Assembly (NCBI GenBank): GCA_031213475.1
Contig: JARUPZ010000002.1
Span: 2,976,001 to 3,040,000 of the forward strand
Direction: 5' to 3'
Length of the DNA: 64,000 nt
Origin: Nereocystis luetkeana
Taxonomy: Eukaryota > Sar > Phaeophyceae > Laminariales > Laminariaceae
In this document: one piece after another, positions 34,090 to 45,950 of the stretch
How the letters are laid out: the number at the start of each line of letters is the position of its first letter
How positions within the stretch are numbered: position 1 is the first letter of the stretch
The notes under the pieces: generated by a model
What the model saw: the letters and a program-made list of their open reading frames with translations, nothing else
Database searches by the model: none
What the model was told of the DNA's origin: nothing
Program-made: the position numbers and the translations under genes

Positions 34090-34370
34090 TTCATGGCCAA
34101 AATAAAGTGGAAGAATGAACGGAGGAAATATCGGGTTTGTGGGGAGGAAATATTATCGTTGGCATGCTTGAACAGAGGGGATGGGCAAGAGGGGCATAGA
34201 GTTGATGACGGGTGCTGTTGGTTGAACTGGGAAGACAGCGGCTGGGAATAATGGTTGAAACAGTGAGGAAGAAGACGACCTACAGTAGCATTCTACTCGT
34301 GGGTGTGTACGAGCAGGGGTCTGGCGATCGGTAAGAAGGTCGGCGAGTCCGAAGAAGAACCCGCCCGCCC
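34090..34370. repeat. Dispersed ~270 bp repeat, copy 2
   Basis: Second copy of the 28380-28680 repeat, with the same GTAGCATTCTACTCGTGGGT core. Confidence 0.75.
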
Positions 34371-35244
34371 CCTCCCTGGGGATAAGGTAGGGTATATAGG
34401 TTTTACAGTAGAAGTTGGCAGTCTATATCGGGTGTGTGTTATACATGCTACCGTGGACAGGTTCCAGCGCTTACGTAGTATAATACTAATTCCAGATTCA
34501 TGAGAAAAACAAAACCGAATTTGAAGGTGTCAGTAGAACAATCTAGCTATATATACCAGAAAAAAACTGTGTGGGTGCTTTTTTGTTCGAAGCTGAAAAT
34601 CCTGAAAGCGCAACAAAAAAAAGTAGAGAAATCAAAGATTCTCGTTTCAAAACTAACTGAAAGAACTGAAAGTGCAAAAAAAAAAGGAGAAAACAAAGAA
34701 CCGCTGGAAAGGTCCGGCAACTATTAATAATAGAAGAGGAGGCGGTGTCCAAGTGGCAGCTCAGAGAGGCCAGGGATGTACCAACCGAGCACGCTCAGAA
34801 GAAAAAATAGCTGTAAGGCCGACAATCCGAGCGTATAGCGACGCTGACCCTGGCCCCGTGTGCCCTGCTGGTGCTGGTGCTGGTGGTGCTGTTTGCTGTT
34901 TGTTGTTGGTGCCACCGCCACGTCTGCTGCTTGCTGCTGCTGACATTTTTTTGAACCCAAAAGCGTCACGGATACATACGACCGCGCACGTCCGTAGATG
35001 TTCGATCGTGTTGGTTCAACACAATACCCTGGTACAGAATAATCTGTATTCCCCCAGCATTATTACTGCTGTATGCATCGCAGATTTCACTGTATATATA
35101 TACTGCAGGCACTGAGGTCGCGCCTCATACAACCAATTACTACTATTGATAGTATGGAATAACGTACGTATCACCAAAACGTACCAGATGAAGTATCAAC
35201 AGTGCGAGGACGTGTACCAGGAATAATATGCGTACCGGTGTATG

Positions 35245-35260
35245 ATAATGATGGTGGTGG

Positions 35261-35305
<45 letters not shown>

Positions 35306-35312
35306 CGACGAT
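35245..35312 (+). repeat. GAT/ATG microsatellite
   Basis: About 20 GAT/GAC triplets in a row. Confidence 0.9.
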
Positions 35313-36042
35313 GTACTCACGTTCACGTTAGCTCGCTTCTTCCCTGAAATCCTGCCTGTGGTCACCACAAAACAGGCGGTGACAAAAATGCATCTCGATG
35401 GGAGAAAACAAGCAAGTACCAGTACGAAATAGTGCGCACGTCAGTATCATACCAGCCTGTAAATGAAGCGGTATACTAACGAGCTGTGGCATGTGGCATA
35501 CCATCCCGTATCAGCCCCCCCCCCCCCCAAAGAGCATTGAAACGAACCGAATGTAATATTGTTTCCTGCATGAATTGGTGCTGATTGGTTGTGGGAAACG
35601 AATGGATTCTTCAGAGCAGTCAGTCAGAGAAAAACAGTACCAGGTACACTATAATACTGGTATCTAATATGAAGAGGAAGAATAAGTGTTGCTCCGCCGT
35701 TGCACCCCTTTTTCTTGTTTGGGAGGACCGAATGGCCCGACCGAAGGGGAGCAAATAGGAACTTATCATATTTGATGTAGATGGACACCACCGAAGATGG
35801 ACGTGGACACCAATGTGCGCTGGCATGAGCAAAATATAACGTTCGTACCACAGTTCGAATTGATTCGGTTGGCGAGGCCCACAGGATTCTGCATGGGGAC
35901 CCAAACACACACGTTTGCTTTTACACAGGCACGGAACGAATGGCACTTTCACAAGACAGAAGAAGAGCAAGAACTGCCAGCACAACAAACAAAAACGAGC
36001 AGTCTTAAACATCCAGTCAGTACACAGCTACCTGTGGTTATA

Positions 36043-36146
36043 TTAACCCTTTTAGGGCTGCAGTCTCGTTTTGGGGACAATTAATTGGGATCAAATTACT
36101 TGGAATTTGAGTGCCTTGCCCCCAAAACGGGACTGTAGCCACAACA
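36043..36146. mobile_element. MITE family C, copy 4
   Basis: TTAACCCTTTTAGGGCTGCA at the left and CCCCAAAACGGGACTGTAGC at the right. The right TTAA end is lost. Confidence 0.8.
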
Positions 36147-36923
36147 AAAATCGATTTAGTTCTGGGTTTTGGTGATTCGGATATTTTTTACAACGCAAAT
36201 CATGTGATCGAGACCGCGCAGTAGACAAAACACAACCTAACCCCAACCCCAACCCTACCCACGCTAAAGCTGCGACCCGAGCGCGAATTTCCTGAAGAAA
36301 AAGCGCGGACCTTCAAAATCGTATACCAGGTACCTGTGGTACCAGGTACCAGTTTGGTACTTTATCTGGTATGTTTAGTGTGCCACGAACCTGGTGAAGA
36401 ACGGACGCCCTACTGGCGAACAACCCCCTGTATATAGAATTGCTGTACTACTGCTTGACGATAGGGCATAGGCCGAGCGCGTGGCACTCACTGTGGTCTG
36501 AATTTCAACGCAGAGAAAAAACAGGTCGGTCCTCTTACATCATCGTGAGACGCGGGCGCGTTTGTTTGCATTTCCTTCGCGTAATAATGGTGCATCAGCA
36601 GCAGTGCATCAGTGCTCATGATATATTTTTTATTATGATATTCATCATAGATAGGCGAAAAAAAAAGCGGGTTGTTCGCCAGTAGTAGGACGTTCGTTCT
36701 TCACCAGGTTCGTGGCACACTAAACATACCAGCGGTACTCTACACAAGGTACCATCAGAACGTTCTGGGTGCCGGTTTAACCGGTACGTGTTACAACTCT
36801 CTTCCCGTCAAAAACACGCCTGCTACTCAAAATCAACTCCATGATTTTCAAATGTTCGCCTAGGTCTCCCTGGGAAGCGTGCATTCCAGCCAGCGCAAAG
36901 CTGCGACGGTTGCCGTTACGAAG

Positions 36924-39900
36924 ATGGAGACTGGTGGCCGAGCTCTGGATAACATTCTGTCGCGAATCTATGCTCTCAGAGAAGCCCGTCGGCGAGGAGG
37001 AAAGGCGGCAGCTGCCGCCTCTTTGATCGCTTTTTTTTACCTTGCAGTGGTGTTTCGACAGGGGCGGAGACCGGAAGTGGTTTGCCGAAGGAACGGTCAC
37101 AACGTGCGCGTCCTGAGGGTGTTGGCCAGGGTGATCGACCACCCGTACTACCCCTCATGGCTCACGCCCAACGCCCACGTAAATTGCATGCTTGGGTTCG
37201 TGAAGAGAGGCCCGAAAGTGAACAAGACTCGGGAGTTCGTGAGAGCTTGGGGTGAGCCTTTTTGTTGTAGGTTGAGTTGAGAAGCGAGGAACACGTTGCG
37301 TATCATAGCTACCGGTACGTACGCTTATATTACTTTTGCTGCGTATCCTTGTTATTACGATACCAGGTACCTGGTATGACGTTATTACCTGGTGGTTATA
37401 TTAATTAATACCTGGTATTGCTCGGTGAGCGAGCGTGCTATTATGGTGCCTTGTGACTGGGGGTAGTAAGTATGCGGAGTTTTGGGGCTCTGTGTGACAC
37501 TCTTGGTGCTACTCGAAGCGTTGCTACATACCAGTATCATACAGATGATACCTTACCACGTACGGTGTCACGTACGTACGTATAGTGAGGGGATAAGTAA
37601 TACTTGCTGTATAGCATGCTTCCGCTTCACTAGAACTCCAGGCTATCATACTGTTAATATTAGTAATTGACTACGGCTGTTTGTAGATACGCTGCTGTTG
37701 ATGTCGCTACATTCTGGGAATTGATAACGACACGAGACTGCTGTTGTTGCCTGCCTACAGCAGTAGTATTCATGTTCAACAAGACCTTGACTTTGTAGCA
37801 GCACCATAACGGCACGCCCACATCTCCGATAGATGGTCTGGAGAGGGTCGATCACTTACGTCCAGAGAACGCACGCACACCGCTCCAAAAGGTTGAGGTT
37901 GATACACATGCACGCGATCGCAACAAAACCATATATAAACATCCAATAGAGAGACGTTGATTGGACTCCGCCTGACCCTCCCCGCTCCCCAGATGGAGGG
38001 AATTTCGCGATGGACTGGCGAAATCGAGGAACAAGCCAGCCCGACCTACCCGCCGACGCTCCGACACTCCTGATCATCCATGGGCTTAACGGAAACAGCG
38101 AAGAGGCTTGCGTGCTGTACTCCATGGTTGGTGCCCCCACCCATCCGCCCCCCCGACTCCGGAAATGCTTGCACCGTACACGCATTATTTAATACCTGGT
38201 ATTAATATAATAGTGTATTCCTGTATCCGTATGGAAGAAGAAATGGACATGGATGAAGATTTGCAAGCCTAAACTGCTTTTCTCGGCGAGAAGCATCGCA
38301 GCATCGAATAGGGATAGGACAGTACCTCTGCTGCGCGCCTGGTCGCAGCTGCCGGGGAGCCTCGTACTGCGCGTGGGACCGGGCCGGATTATTGTATTTT
38401 CGCATATCGCAGGCTTCTTCGTGCGATAGAGAAGAAGGTCGCAGTGTTCTTTTTGGGTCTTGGTTTACATGCACGTTCTGGGGCCCCGCAAAGTCCATGT
38501 GGAAGGGAGGAAGGGAGGAAGGAAGGAAGGGCGGAAAGCATGTGGTTGTTGTTGTCGTTTGTGCATCAGCAGACTACGCGGGACAGGCATTGGGTGTTGT
38601 GGAAACCTGGGGCTGACTCGAGCCGACGGCAATCGTGCTGACAACAGCGTACGAAACAGCGTGACAAACTGGGTGTATTTGTTTGTTGCGGCTTGACTGT
38701 CCTGTACTGTGCCACGACAAGCGACTCGGTGCGGCTGATTAATCCGAGCGCATCGAACTGCTCCGATTCGGACAAAATCGCGCCGTCCTGGACGTTCTGA
38801 TCTTCGCCCCAGAAAACTGCGCCGCACCGCTCGCACGTCGCCTGTTGCGCTGGGCCGGGACCTTAGTGGGATATCAAGGTGCTACAGCGGTAGTATTATA
38901 ATCCAGGGTGTTGCCCACATGGCTCAAAATATCGCAACTGTCGCCGGCATTCGAAACGCCTCCATGATGAGACCGACGCACACAAGGAGGAGCTACGTAG
39001 CGATTGCAGATTGTCCATGGGTTAGCGATTGTTGCACGTGTGATACGCGTGGTTCGTTGCACCGATCGAGTTTTAACGTTTCCTGCTTCGCCCGCGTCCT
39101 GGCCTTGAAGGAGAACGCGCACGCGAGGGGCTGGAGGGCGGTCGCTATGAACCACCGTGGCTGCGGCGGCACTCGTCTGACTTCAGGATGGTCGTACAGC
39201 GGCGCTTTCACCGGGGACGTCCGTTTAGCTGTCAGCCACATCCGACACAGGTAGGTTTGGATGCGGCGATAGAGTATGCGAGGTCGTGTGCGTGTTCTGG
39301 GGTGGGCCTGTCCTGCGCCGCTGCTGCTGTGGCGGCTGGGACTGCTGCTGCTGCTGCTGCTGCTGCCGCTGCAGCGGTGGCTCTTTGCCGCAATAAATTT
39401 CCTGCCGTGTGTCCCTTGTGACCGAGCGATATGTTGATTAGTTGTTTGCGTCGTGCAGAGAAGGGACCTCCGCAGCGGTTTCGAGCAAGAATCGCGGCGT
39501 TTAGTGGTAGCTGGCAATATTTTCTCAAGCCTTCTTCCCGTCGAACGGTTGCACCCACGTGTGCGCGGCAGAAGAGTAGGGTTTCCAACCCCCTTCGGTC
39601 GCGTTTTCTTCCCGGGATATATCCCTCTTGCCGAAGCCACCGTCACAAAAAGAACATACGGGGCAATGCGCGCTAAACCGCCTTACGCCCATCTACCCAC
39701 GTTTACGATCAGGTACCCAGAAGCGCCGATTTATGCAGTGGGTTATTCGCTTGGGGCTAACTTGCTTGTCAAGTATTTGGGAGAAGAGGGGAAACGTGGG
39801 TATCGCCCCCTGGCGGGAGCCGTGGCCGTGTCGAACCCATGGAACTTTGAGAAGAATACGGTCGCGGGGGGCAAGGCGGAGGGGATCGTCGGGTTTGTCC

Positions 39901-42900
39901 TCGGGAAGTTTTACAGCCTGGCGCTGACCATTGGGTTGAGGGTGAGACGTTTGCTGGGAGTGAAGATCTGCTCACGTAGATCGGCTGCAGATACGAGTCG
40001 GCTCTGATTCCTCGTCCAATTGTTGTTGTTGTTGTTGTTGTTGTTATTGTTATTGTTGGTGTTGGTGTTGTTGTTGTTGTTGTTGTTGTTGTTGCTGTTG
40101 TTGTTGTTGTTATTGTTGTTGGTGTTGGTGTTGGTGTTGGTGTTGTTGTTGTTGTTGGTGGTGGTGGTGTTGGTGATGGTGTCGTTAGATTTGTTGCTGT
40201 AGTTTGCTGTTGCAGTTTTTGTAGTTGTCGCGGGTGTTGTCGGTGTTGGTGCTGGCGCTAACATAATACCTTTGTGATTGTTGCTTACAAGGTTGTTGTT
40301 GGTGGTGGCGGTGGTGTTGGTGGTGGCCTTATCGTTGCCGTTGGAGGCTGTGCCAGACTTGGTGTTGTTGATTCTATTGACGGTGCTGCTCGTGCTGCTC
40401 GTGCTGCTCGTGCTGCTGCTGCTGCTGCTGCTGCCGCTGTCGCCGTTGCACCAGCTCCATGTGGCAATTCGGTCGCGGGTTGACATACGAGTCTCCTTTT
40501 CGCTCTCGGCCGGGTTGATGCAGACCTATCCGGGGTAACCACCCTTTCGCGCCGGTCCCGAAAGCGTCTCACGGAACACATGCCCCGAGAGGCTCTCCGG
40601 CCAGAGCAACGCACGGCCCCTCCCAACTTATGCTCGCCCCCCCCCCCCCCCCCTCATTCCTTGCATATTCCACAGTAGATTTGGTATAATCGCATTCTGC
40701 TAGAAGATCAGGAGACGTGTGAGAAGGGAATGCAAAGTACGTAAAATGGCGGGAAACAGTACAAATGACAGCAGCTAAAAAGGCTTACGTAGGATGCTCA
40801 CGTACGACGAGGAGTACGCAGTAGTGTTAAGAGCAGTACTGGGAATGTATCCACTTGAAACAAATAGGGACGTGAGAAAGTTGAAATGACATTGCAATGT
40901 ATGGAGCATGCCAAGAAAGAGGCTGCCAGGCATAGCTAAAGCCAGGGTATTTGGGAGAAAAATATGAGAGGGCGAGCTGGAACAAGTTGGGAAACGTACA
41001 GCAGTCAATAAAATTTGGAAGGAAGGCTAAATAAGCCAAGAAGGTATGCTGTCCACGGAGGAGTCTGGGGGGTGCAGGACAGCGGTAAAAGAAAGGATAG
41101 AAAGAAGGAAAAAGCTAGCGCTTAAAAAGGGATGTCAACGCCGAGGAACGCTCAGAAATACGCAGGTTAAGAGAAGAGACTGGAGTGAAACGGTAGTTGC
41201 ATGGCCCGATGGGCTACGCGAAAACGCCTACCAGGGTACACCGCAAAATCGTGTAGGGGGGCTGGAACTGCCAGAGAGAAGGAAGAGGCATGCCAGTGGT
41301 CGGGGGGATGAAGAGGATGCACGCATGTGCCCTTCTTGCGGCAAGGCAAAATGTAGTAAATCTCTCGATGTCGGAGAATGTGAACTGAACTCGGAGAAAA
41401 GAGATGTGTTGGAGGAGGAGACGAGGGAAATCGACCAATGTGACATGGAAAAGTTTGGTGCACTGTTGGACAATAGCGAGAAAACGATCGCCATCCTAGG
41501 AGGCAGACGGTGGCCACTGCAGGCGAGACAGGAAGGGGGATAAGATGAGTTGTTTTTCTCGTGTGCCGCATGGAAACAAGCAACGCAGTGAGCGCCCCAT
41601 TGTTGGAGGTCTCTCTCTGTTAGGAGTGTGAACGGTGCTCCGCCTCGAAAGGGATGAGTGGTGAAATGGTCAAAGGACTTAGACAAGCGACAAATGAGTA
41701 CCCTTCCCCCCCCCCCCCTCATTCCCGTTATTAGCGACGGGTGTCATATGAACAGGACTATTTCCCCCCCCCCCATCCCCCACCTTCCCCCTTCTTGTCT
41801 CCATATTTGTCTCTCGGCCCGACGCAATTTGAACAAGTAGCTGGCCTTGAGAGAACATATGGACAACGAGTTTCTCCGTCGCCGGAGGGAGTTGGACTTG
41901 CCGGGAGGCATGCGCGCGATCAACCTGGAAGAGTACGATGCATCGTTGATCGTGCCCATGTGGGGCTATCGGGACGTCAAGGTATACAGGGGAAACAGAG
42001 GCTTCATGTGATTTTTGTTCGTTCGCTTGCAAGACAAAAATGTAGCGCTTCTGTCTACTGTAGTGTTCTGCAGAACATATTGAAAAGTTTAAATCCGAGT
42101 GGTTGTCTCTTGAAATGTGGTCGACGAAGAAAAACAATGACAGTTGTAGTTTTTGACGTTTTTTTTTTTTTTTGAATAATAACGCTTTGTCGGCGAGGAC
42201 GTAAGTCCTGATCGCCAGAGCCTATTACGGGGGACCATAGTTAATAGGACCTGTGGTATACATAAAAACCTATATATTTAACAATTTCTACTAACAATAT
42301 TTGGTCCTATTAACTATGGTCCCCCGTAATAGCAGTTTTAGCATTCTGCCGGTGACACGATGAGCGATCGCACCTATGATGTTGCAAGGCCATGATCTGC
42401 TCCGCGCCAAAGGTGCTGCCTCGCGATCTTCCTACGTCGTCTCGGCAGGGTTTCGTTCGGGAAGGACAGCATTGGCATCCGCGTTTTGATCTTCGGGGCC
42501 ATCCCCCCCCCCCCCCCCCCCCCTCCTGCTTGAATGCCGGTGTTGTTGCGGGTAACCACCGGATGTAAAACTACGAGAGACGATTTCTCTCACCCGATTC
42601 AACGAGGTCCTCTCCTCACCCCAATTCCGCCGCCCCCCCTCCCCTCCCCCCCCCCCCCCCCCCCCCCGGCCCCTTCCTAAAAAACGCCTTTTCTTTAGGA
42701 GTACCACCGAGACGGTTCGAGCAGCCGTTACCTGGCGGACGTGCGGTGCCCCCTTCTGTGCATCAACGCCCTCGACGACCCCATCTGCCAGTCGACCCTG
42801 TTTCCGCTGGACCAGGCGCGGCGCAACCCGTGCGTCATCTTCGTGACCACCGCAGCCGGCGGGCACATCGGCTTCGGCGAGGGTTTCAACCCTTGGAGAA

Positions 42901-44432
42901 GGTGGGACACGCGGCGCCGCAAGGCGTGGCGTGGCACGGCACGGCACGGTGTGGCTGCGGTGTATGTGCGTCGAGTGGAGAGCGTCCCAGCGACCGTCCC
43001 ACCTATAGTCTGATGCACAACCGTATGCTCGTTTTGCGCTAGTCTGCGCGTGTTCTCTCGTGCTTTCAAGAACAAAAGGGATTCAAAGTTTCGCTCTCGA
43101 AGGTGATCGTTTCTTGTTGGTTCACTTTTTGCGCTGTTCAGAGTATCGCGTGCCCCACTTTGTTTTCGCCCTTTCGTGTAATGCCTTTTTTTTCATGTAA
43201 TGCCTTTTTGTTTATTTCGGTCGGCTTGCTCGTCCCGACCAGGGTTGGTACCTCGCCCACCCGCTGCTTCGATCAGCACAGGGATGGGTTTCCCATCGCC
43301 ACCGCCTCCTGCGGACGGACACGAACGCTTCGGCCGCTAAGTTTCCGCACAGCTCTTTTTAAGGAAAATGTCCTTAACGAGCGGGTAGACGTGTGCGCGG
43401 CATCACATTAATTGTCGGCTTCTCGTTCACCAGGAAATAAGTGGATGCGCCACGGCTGTAGGGCAAAAGCTCGGTATCCTGTCGGGGGGAATACACAAGG
43501 GTCCGGGCGGGATCCTTGTCACCCGTTTTCGAGAGTGCTGGCACCACGCCCTTAGGGTGCACCATCAGGAGATGATACTCTGAGTAGGCGTTTTTTGCCC
43601 CCGCGACCCATCCCCCTCTGCGAAGCTTTTGTTGTTCTGGACACGGATGTGAGCACTCGCACGAGTAGGTCAAGGCTGCTTGGAGTAGTCAAGGCTGCTG
43701 CTGTGCAGCATCGGTGCACATTCGTCGCACGCTTGCCATGTCGGACGTACGTAGGCAACCCCCTATCCCATGTGGGACTCCCATTGCGTTCAGGCACGAA
43801 TCTGCATGTCGTGTTGAGTGGTTCCGATACGTTGTACCGTTGCGCCCCGTGATGTTTATAGCTCCCGTGCTGCATTTCCGTGCGGGCGTGTTGATGTATC
43901 GAAGGCAGCACCAGCGTGGGTCGTATAGCCGGGCGAAAGCATGGCGCACGTATGCCTCAACCTTGTCCAGGCCGACCCTACCCGGCCGATGTCCCTATCG
44001 CGTGGACGAGAACCGGATCTGTCACATCGCTTTGACCCCCGCGTGCTCCGTCCCGGCACTGGAGGGATGCGAGGGTCTATGGTCATACGATTACAGCCAT
44101 GCATGACATGAGTACCCCCCCCCACCCCCCCCCAGCGCGCGCTGACACCTGTTTCCTGACTCCATCTGTCCCGTGTCCCCCGTCCCTCGTCTCTCGCTGG
44201 CGTGTTTGCGCCCGCCGAGACTAGGCAAAGCTGGGCGGACAGGCTAATCACGCGTTACTTTGACGCTTTGACGGCCGAGCGAGCGGGGGTAGAAGCAGCG
44301 GCTGCCTTGTGCGCGACGCCGTTCAGCGGTCGAGTGGGCGAAGAAGGAGCTACCGCTGGCGGCGGCAGCGGCGGCGGCGGCAATAGCAGCAGCGACGGAG
44401 AAGGAAGACCTCGGGCCGCGTCGCGCCTGTAA
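36924..44432 (+). CDS. ABHD1/3-type (EMB8-like) alpha/beta hydrolase
   Basis: Seven exons: 36924-37251, 37993-38126, 39111-39250, 39713-39941, 41841-41981, 42699-42901, 44225-44432; 460 aa. Splice phases match at each junction (1, 0, 2, 0, 0, 2). A hydrophobic anchor sits near residues 32-48 ([12 protein letters not shown]), then the family's EVVCRRNG and PYYPS blocks. The strand carrying LIIHGLNG (oxyanion, His139) precedes NHRGCGG. The nucleophile elbow is GYSLGAN (Ser213); VSNPW and EYHRDGSSS are family blocks. The acid lies in ALDDPI (Asp350/351) and the base in GGHIGF (His380). The protein ends in an unusual Gly/Ser-rich tail. Family members are ER-membrane phospholipases or esterases. 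The last acceptor could also be at 44230 instead of 44224. Intron 4 carries a TTG microsatellite and a LINE relic. Confidence 0.9.
39330..39380 (+). repeat. CTG microsatellite
   Basis: A run of GCTGCTGCTG triplets in intron 3 of the ABHD-type gene. Confidence 0.85.
40018..40440 (+). repeat. Long TTG / GCTGCT microsatellite in intron 4 of the ABHD gene
   Basis: Over 400 bp of TTG, GTT, GGTGTT and finally CTG triplets. It stays open on both strands (poly-Leu/Val one way, poly-Asn/Thr the other) but this follows from the triplet period and does not indicate a gene. Confidence 0.9.
40790..41722 (+). mobile_element. 5'-truncated LINE with poly-C tail, in intron 4 of the ABHD gene
   Basis: In-sense reading gives [17 protein letters not shown] and KRLPGIA, then an open frame 41046-41543 of 165 codons with [21 protein letters not shown], a CPSCGKAKC zinc-type motif and [11 protein letters not shown]. 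This layout is the 3' end of a non-LTR retrotransposon ORF2, after the RT. It then runs into [12 protein letters not shown] sequence and ends GAGTAC plus a C run at 41708-41719. Stops near 40880 and 41030 show decay. The same family gives the fragments at 5470, 10389 and 45836. Confidence 0.7.
42223..42331. mobile_element. MITE family A, copy 8
   Basis: TATTACGGGGGACCATAGTT to ACTATGGTCCCCCGTAATA, almost a perfect inverted repeat over 30 bp. It lies in intron 5 of the ABHD gene. Confidence 0.9.
44030..44135 (+). mobile_element. Retroelement 3' end, poly-C tailed (family D)
   Basis: GCGTGCTCCGTCCCGGCA, GGATGCGAGGGTCTATGGTC, ACGATTACAGCCATGCATGA and GAGTACCCCCCCCC. It sits 90 bp before the last exon of the ABHD gene. 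Confidence 0.6.
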
Positions 44433-45296
44433 AACCCGGCTGTATTGTTGGTGCTTTGACGCCTGCTGCGACAGGGGTCGTAGCAGCTGATTTTTCCGGG
44501 GCGCTTTTCACTTGTAACAACTCCGTGTACCTCAATGCCTACAGTAGCACCCAAACCTGTCCTTTTTCAGTCTGTTTTTGTTTTGGTGAATGTTGTAGGC
44601 TTCATCTGATGAGCAGTCCCATAGCTTATGCATGGGCATTGGCGAAAACAAGCGTGCAACTTAAGTCGGAGGTATTACCGGGTAATTACCGGGTAGGGAC
44701 CTAGTTGAGGAGCTCCCATAGGCAGCAATGTTTTGGCCAGAAAGCCCTGCCCGTATCGTCACGACACGAAAAACAAGGGGGAAAAAGTCACTTTTTCAAA
44801 ATTGCGCCGTGTTTCTTCGTGGAGGCGTCCTCCAAAATAATATTCATTCTCTCCACACACTATTAAAAGGTTGTTACGAGTTATTGCTATTTTTACCGCA
44901 ACCAACGGACACCGCTTCCGTTCAGGGCTTTTCGCGAGAGCCGGGCTTGTAAAAAATGCGGTGGAATTATTTTGTTACCGCCAGCGTCTGCAATAGAAAC
45001 AGTATTAGTAGGGGTAGTAGCAGCAGTGGTGGTGGAAGATTTTGACGCAGGTTGTGTGTGAACAGAGGGCAAAACGGCAGCGCAAATAGTCTTACCGCGC
45101 GGGGAACTATTTTGCACCCCGCTGTGCGCCGTTAGTCGCTATTGCTGCGCATCGCCCTGGGTACTCGGCTTTGGAATGCACCGCGCGCGGGCTTTCGTAC
45201 CGCTCCGCTCCACGAGTGAATTTTGCACGTATGCTTGCCCCTGAATTATCAGCGTACCTACTACCGCCGGGGAGTTCCACATTCCAGGGCTATACT

Positions 45297-45515
45297 TTAT
45301 TCTGTTAACCCAGCGCAGCGGCGTTTCTTTGGTATTTTCCTCTTCGGCAACACGTAAGCGTTTCGTGTCAGATTCAGGGTTGAATTAACGCCAGCTAGCG
45401 TTTCGGCCATGGCCAGGTGCCCCAAACATTGCATCCCAATCTCCATGAGCTTTCGGTATGCGTCACCTTCGATGAGCGCTTGCTCCACCTTACGTGTCTT
45501 TTGTAGGAGGGACGC
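45297..45515 (-). CDS. Unidentified small ORF, perhaps part of a decayed element
   Basis: Minus-strand frame with VEQALIEGDAYRKLMEI and CLGHLAMAETLAGV, then a basic end (PKRKIPKKRR) and a TAA stop. The amino-acid mix looks like real protein. The frame is closed upstream by a TAA near 45520 and no splice partner was found. Downstream on the same strand (45290-45120) another coding-like stretch (ESPRAVHSKAEYPGRCAA) follows in broken frames. I do not recognise it. A transposon-encoded or viral-derived fragment is possible. Confidence 0.25.
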   Translation of the reverse strand, partial: ASLLQKTRKVEQALIEGDAYRKLMEIGMQCLGHLAMAETLAGVNSTLNLTRNAYVLPKRKIPKKRRCAGLTE

Positions 45516-45767
45516 GGTTTAGCCTCCCGCCGCCAGAGGCTGGGTGTCACCCGGTATACGCATTGCTTCGTGCTGCTTGCGAATGGGGGAATAAAGGGTG
45601 TTCGCTTCTTGTTCCCTACCGTGACGTGACGTTTTCTTCCCGCGAGCGGGAGTATAAAGTGTGTTTTCTTCTTATTCCCTACCTCGCGCGGCGTTTTTAT
45701 TTTTCATCAAAAGGGCTTTTACCGTTTCCTGGCCTAGGCCAGCGGTACGACATCTCTCCCCCCCCCC

Positions 45768-45832
45768 CCCATACGACTACGGCCATGCATGAGATCGAGT
45801 ACATCTCTCCTATCGAGTACCCCCCCCCCCCC
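45768..45832 (+). mobile_element. Family D 3' tail, duplicated end
   Basis: ACGACTACGGCCATGCATGA, then GAGTACATCTCTCCTATC and GAGTACCCCCCCCCC: only the last ~60 bp of the element. Confidence 0.5.
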
Positions 45833-45835
45833 AAT

Positions 45836-45950
45836 TGTTGGAGGTGTCTCTCGTAGGAGTAGGAACGGTGCTCCGTCTCGACAGGGATGCGCGGTCAATG
45901 GTCAAATGACTAAAGGCAAGCAACAATTGAGTACGCCCCCCCCCCCCCCA
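45836..45950 (+). mobile_element. LINE 3' end with poly-C tail
   Basis: TGTTGGAGGTGTCTCTCGTA, GGTGCTCCGTCTCGACAGGG, GTCAATGGTCAAATGACTAA and GAGTACGCCCCCCCCCC, matching the end of the LINE at 41590-41722. Confidence 0.65.

Larger units (their letters stand above)
25769..36923. other. Intergenic block, mostly repeats
   Basis: It starts with the 3' end of the upstream hydrolase. 25850-25985 and 26587-26735 are diverged copies of one segment. 27300-27440 and 27655-27775 are another pair (shared CCAACCCACCACACAGGTCG-like word). Then come MITE A copies, a tandem array (30640-31545), the reverse-transcriptase relic (31830-33300), a repeat shared by 28380-28680 and 34090-34370, a GAT microsatellite and a MITE C. 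No gene with a credible splice model was found. Confidence 0.6.

Noticed and set aside
39911..40486. 191-codon minus-strand ORF rich in Asn and Thr, and the plus-strand poly-Leu frame
   Set aside because: Both come from the TTG microsatellite in intron 4 of the ABHD-type gene.
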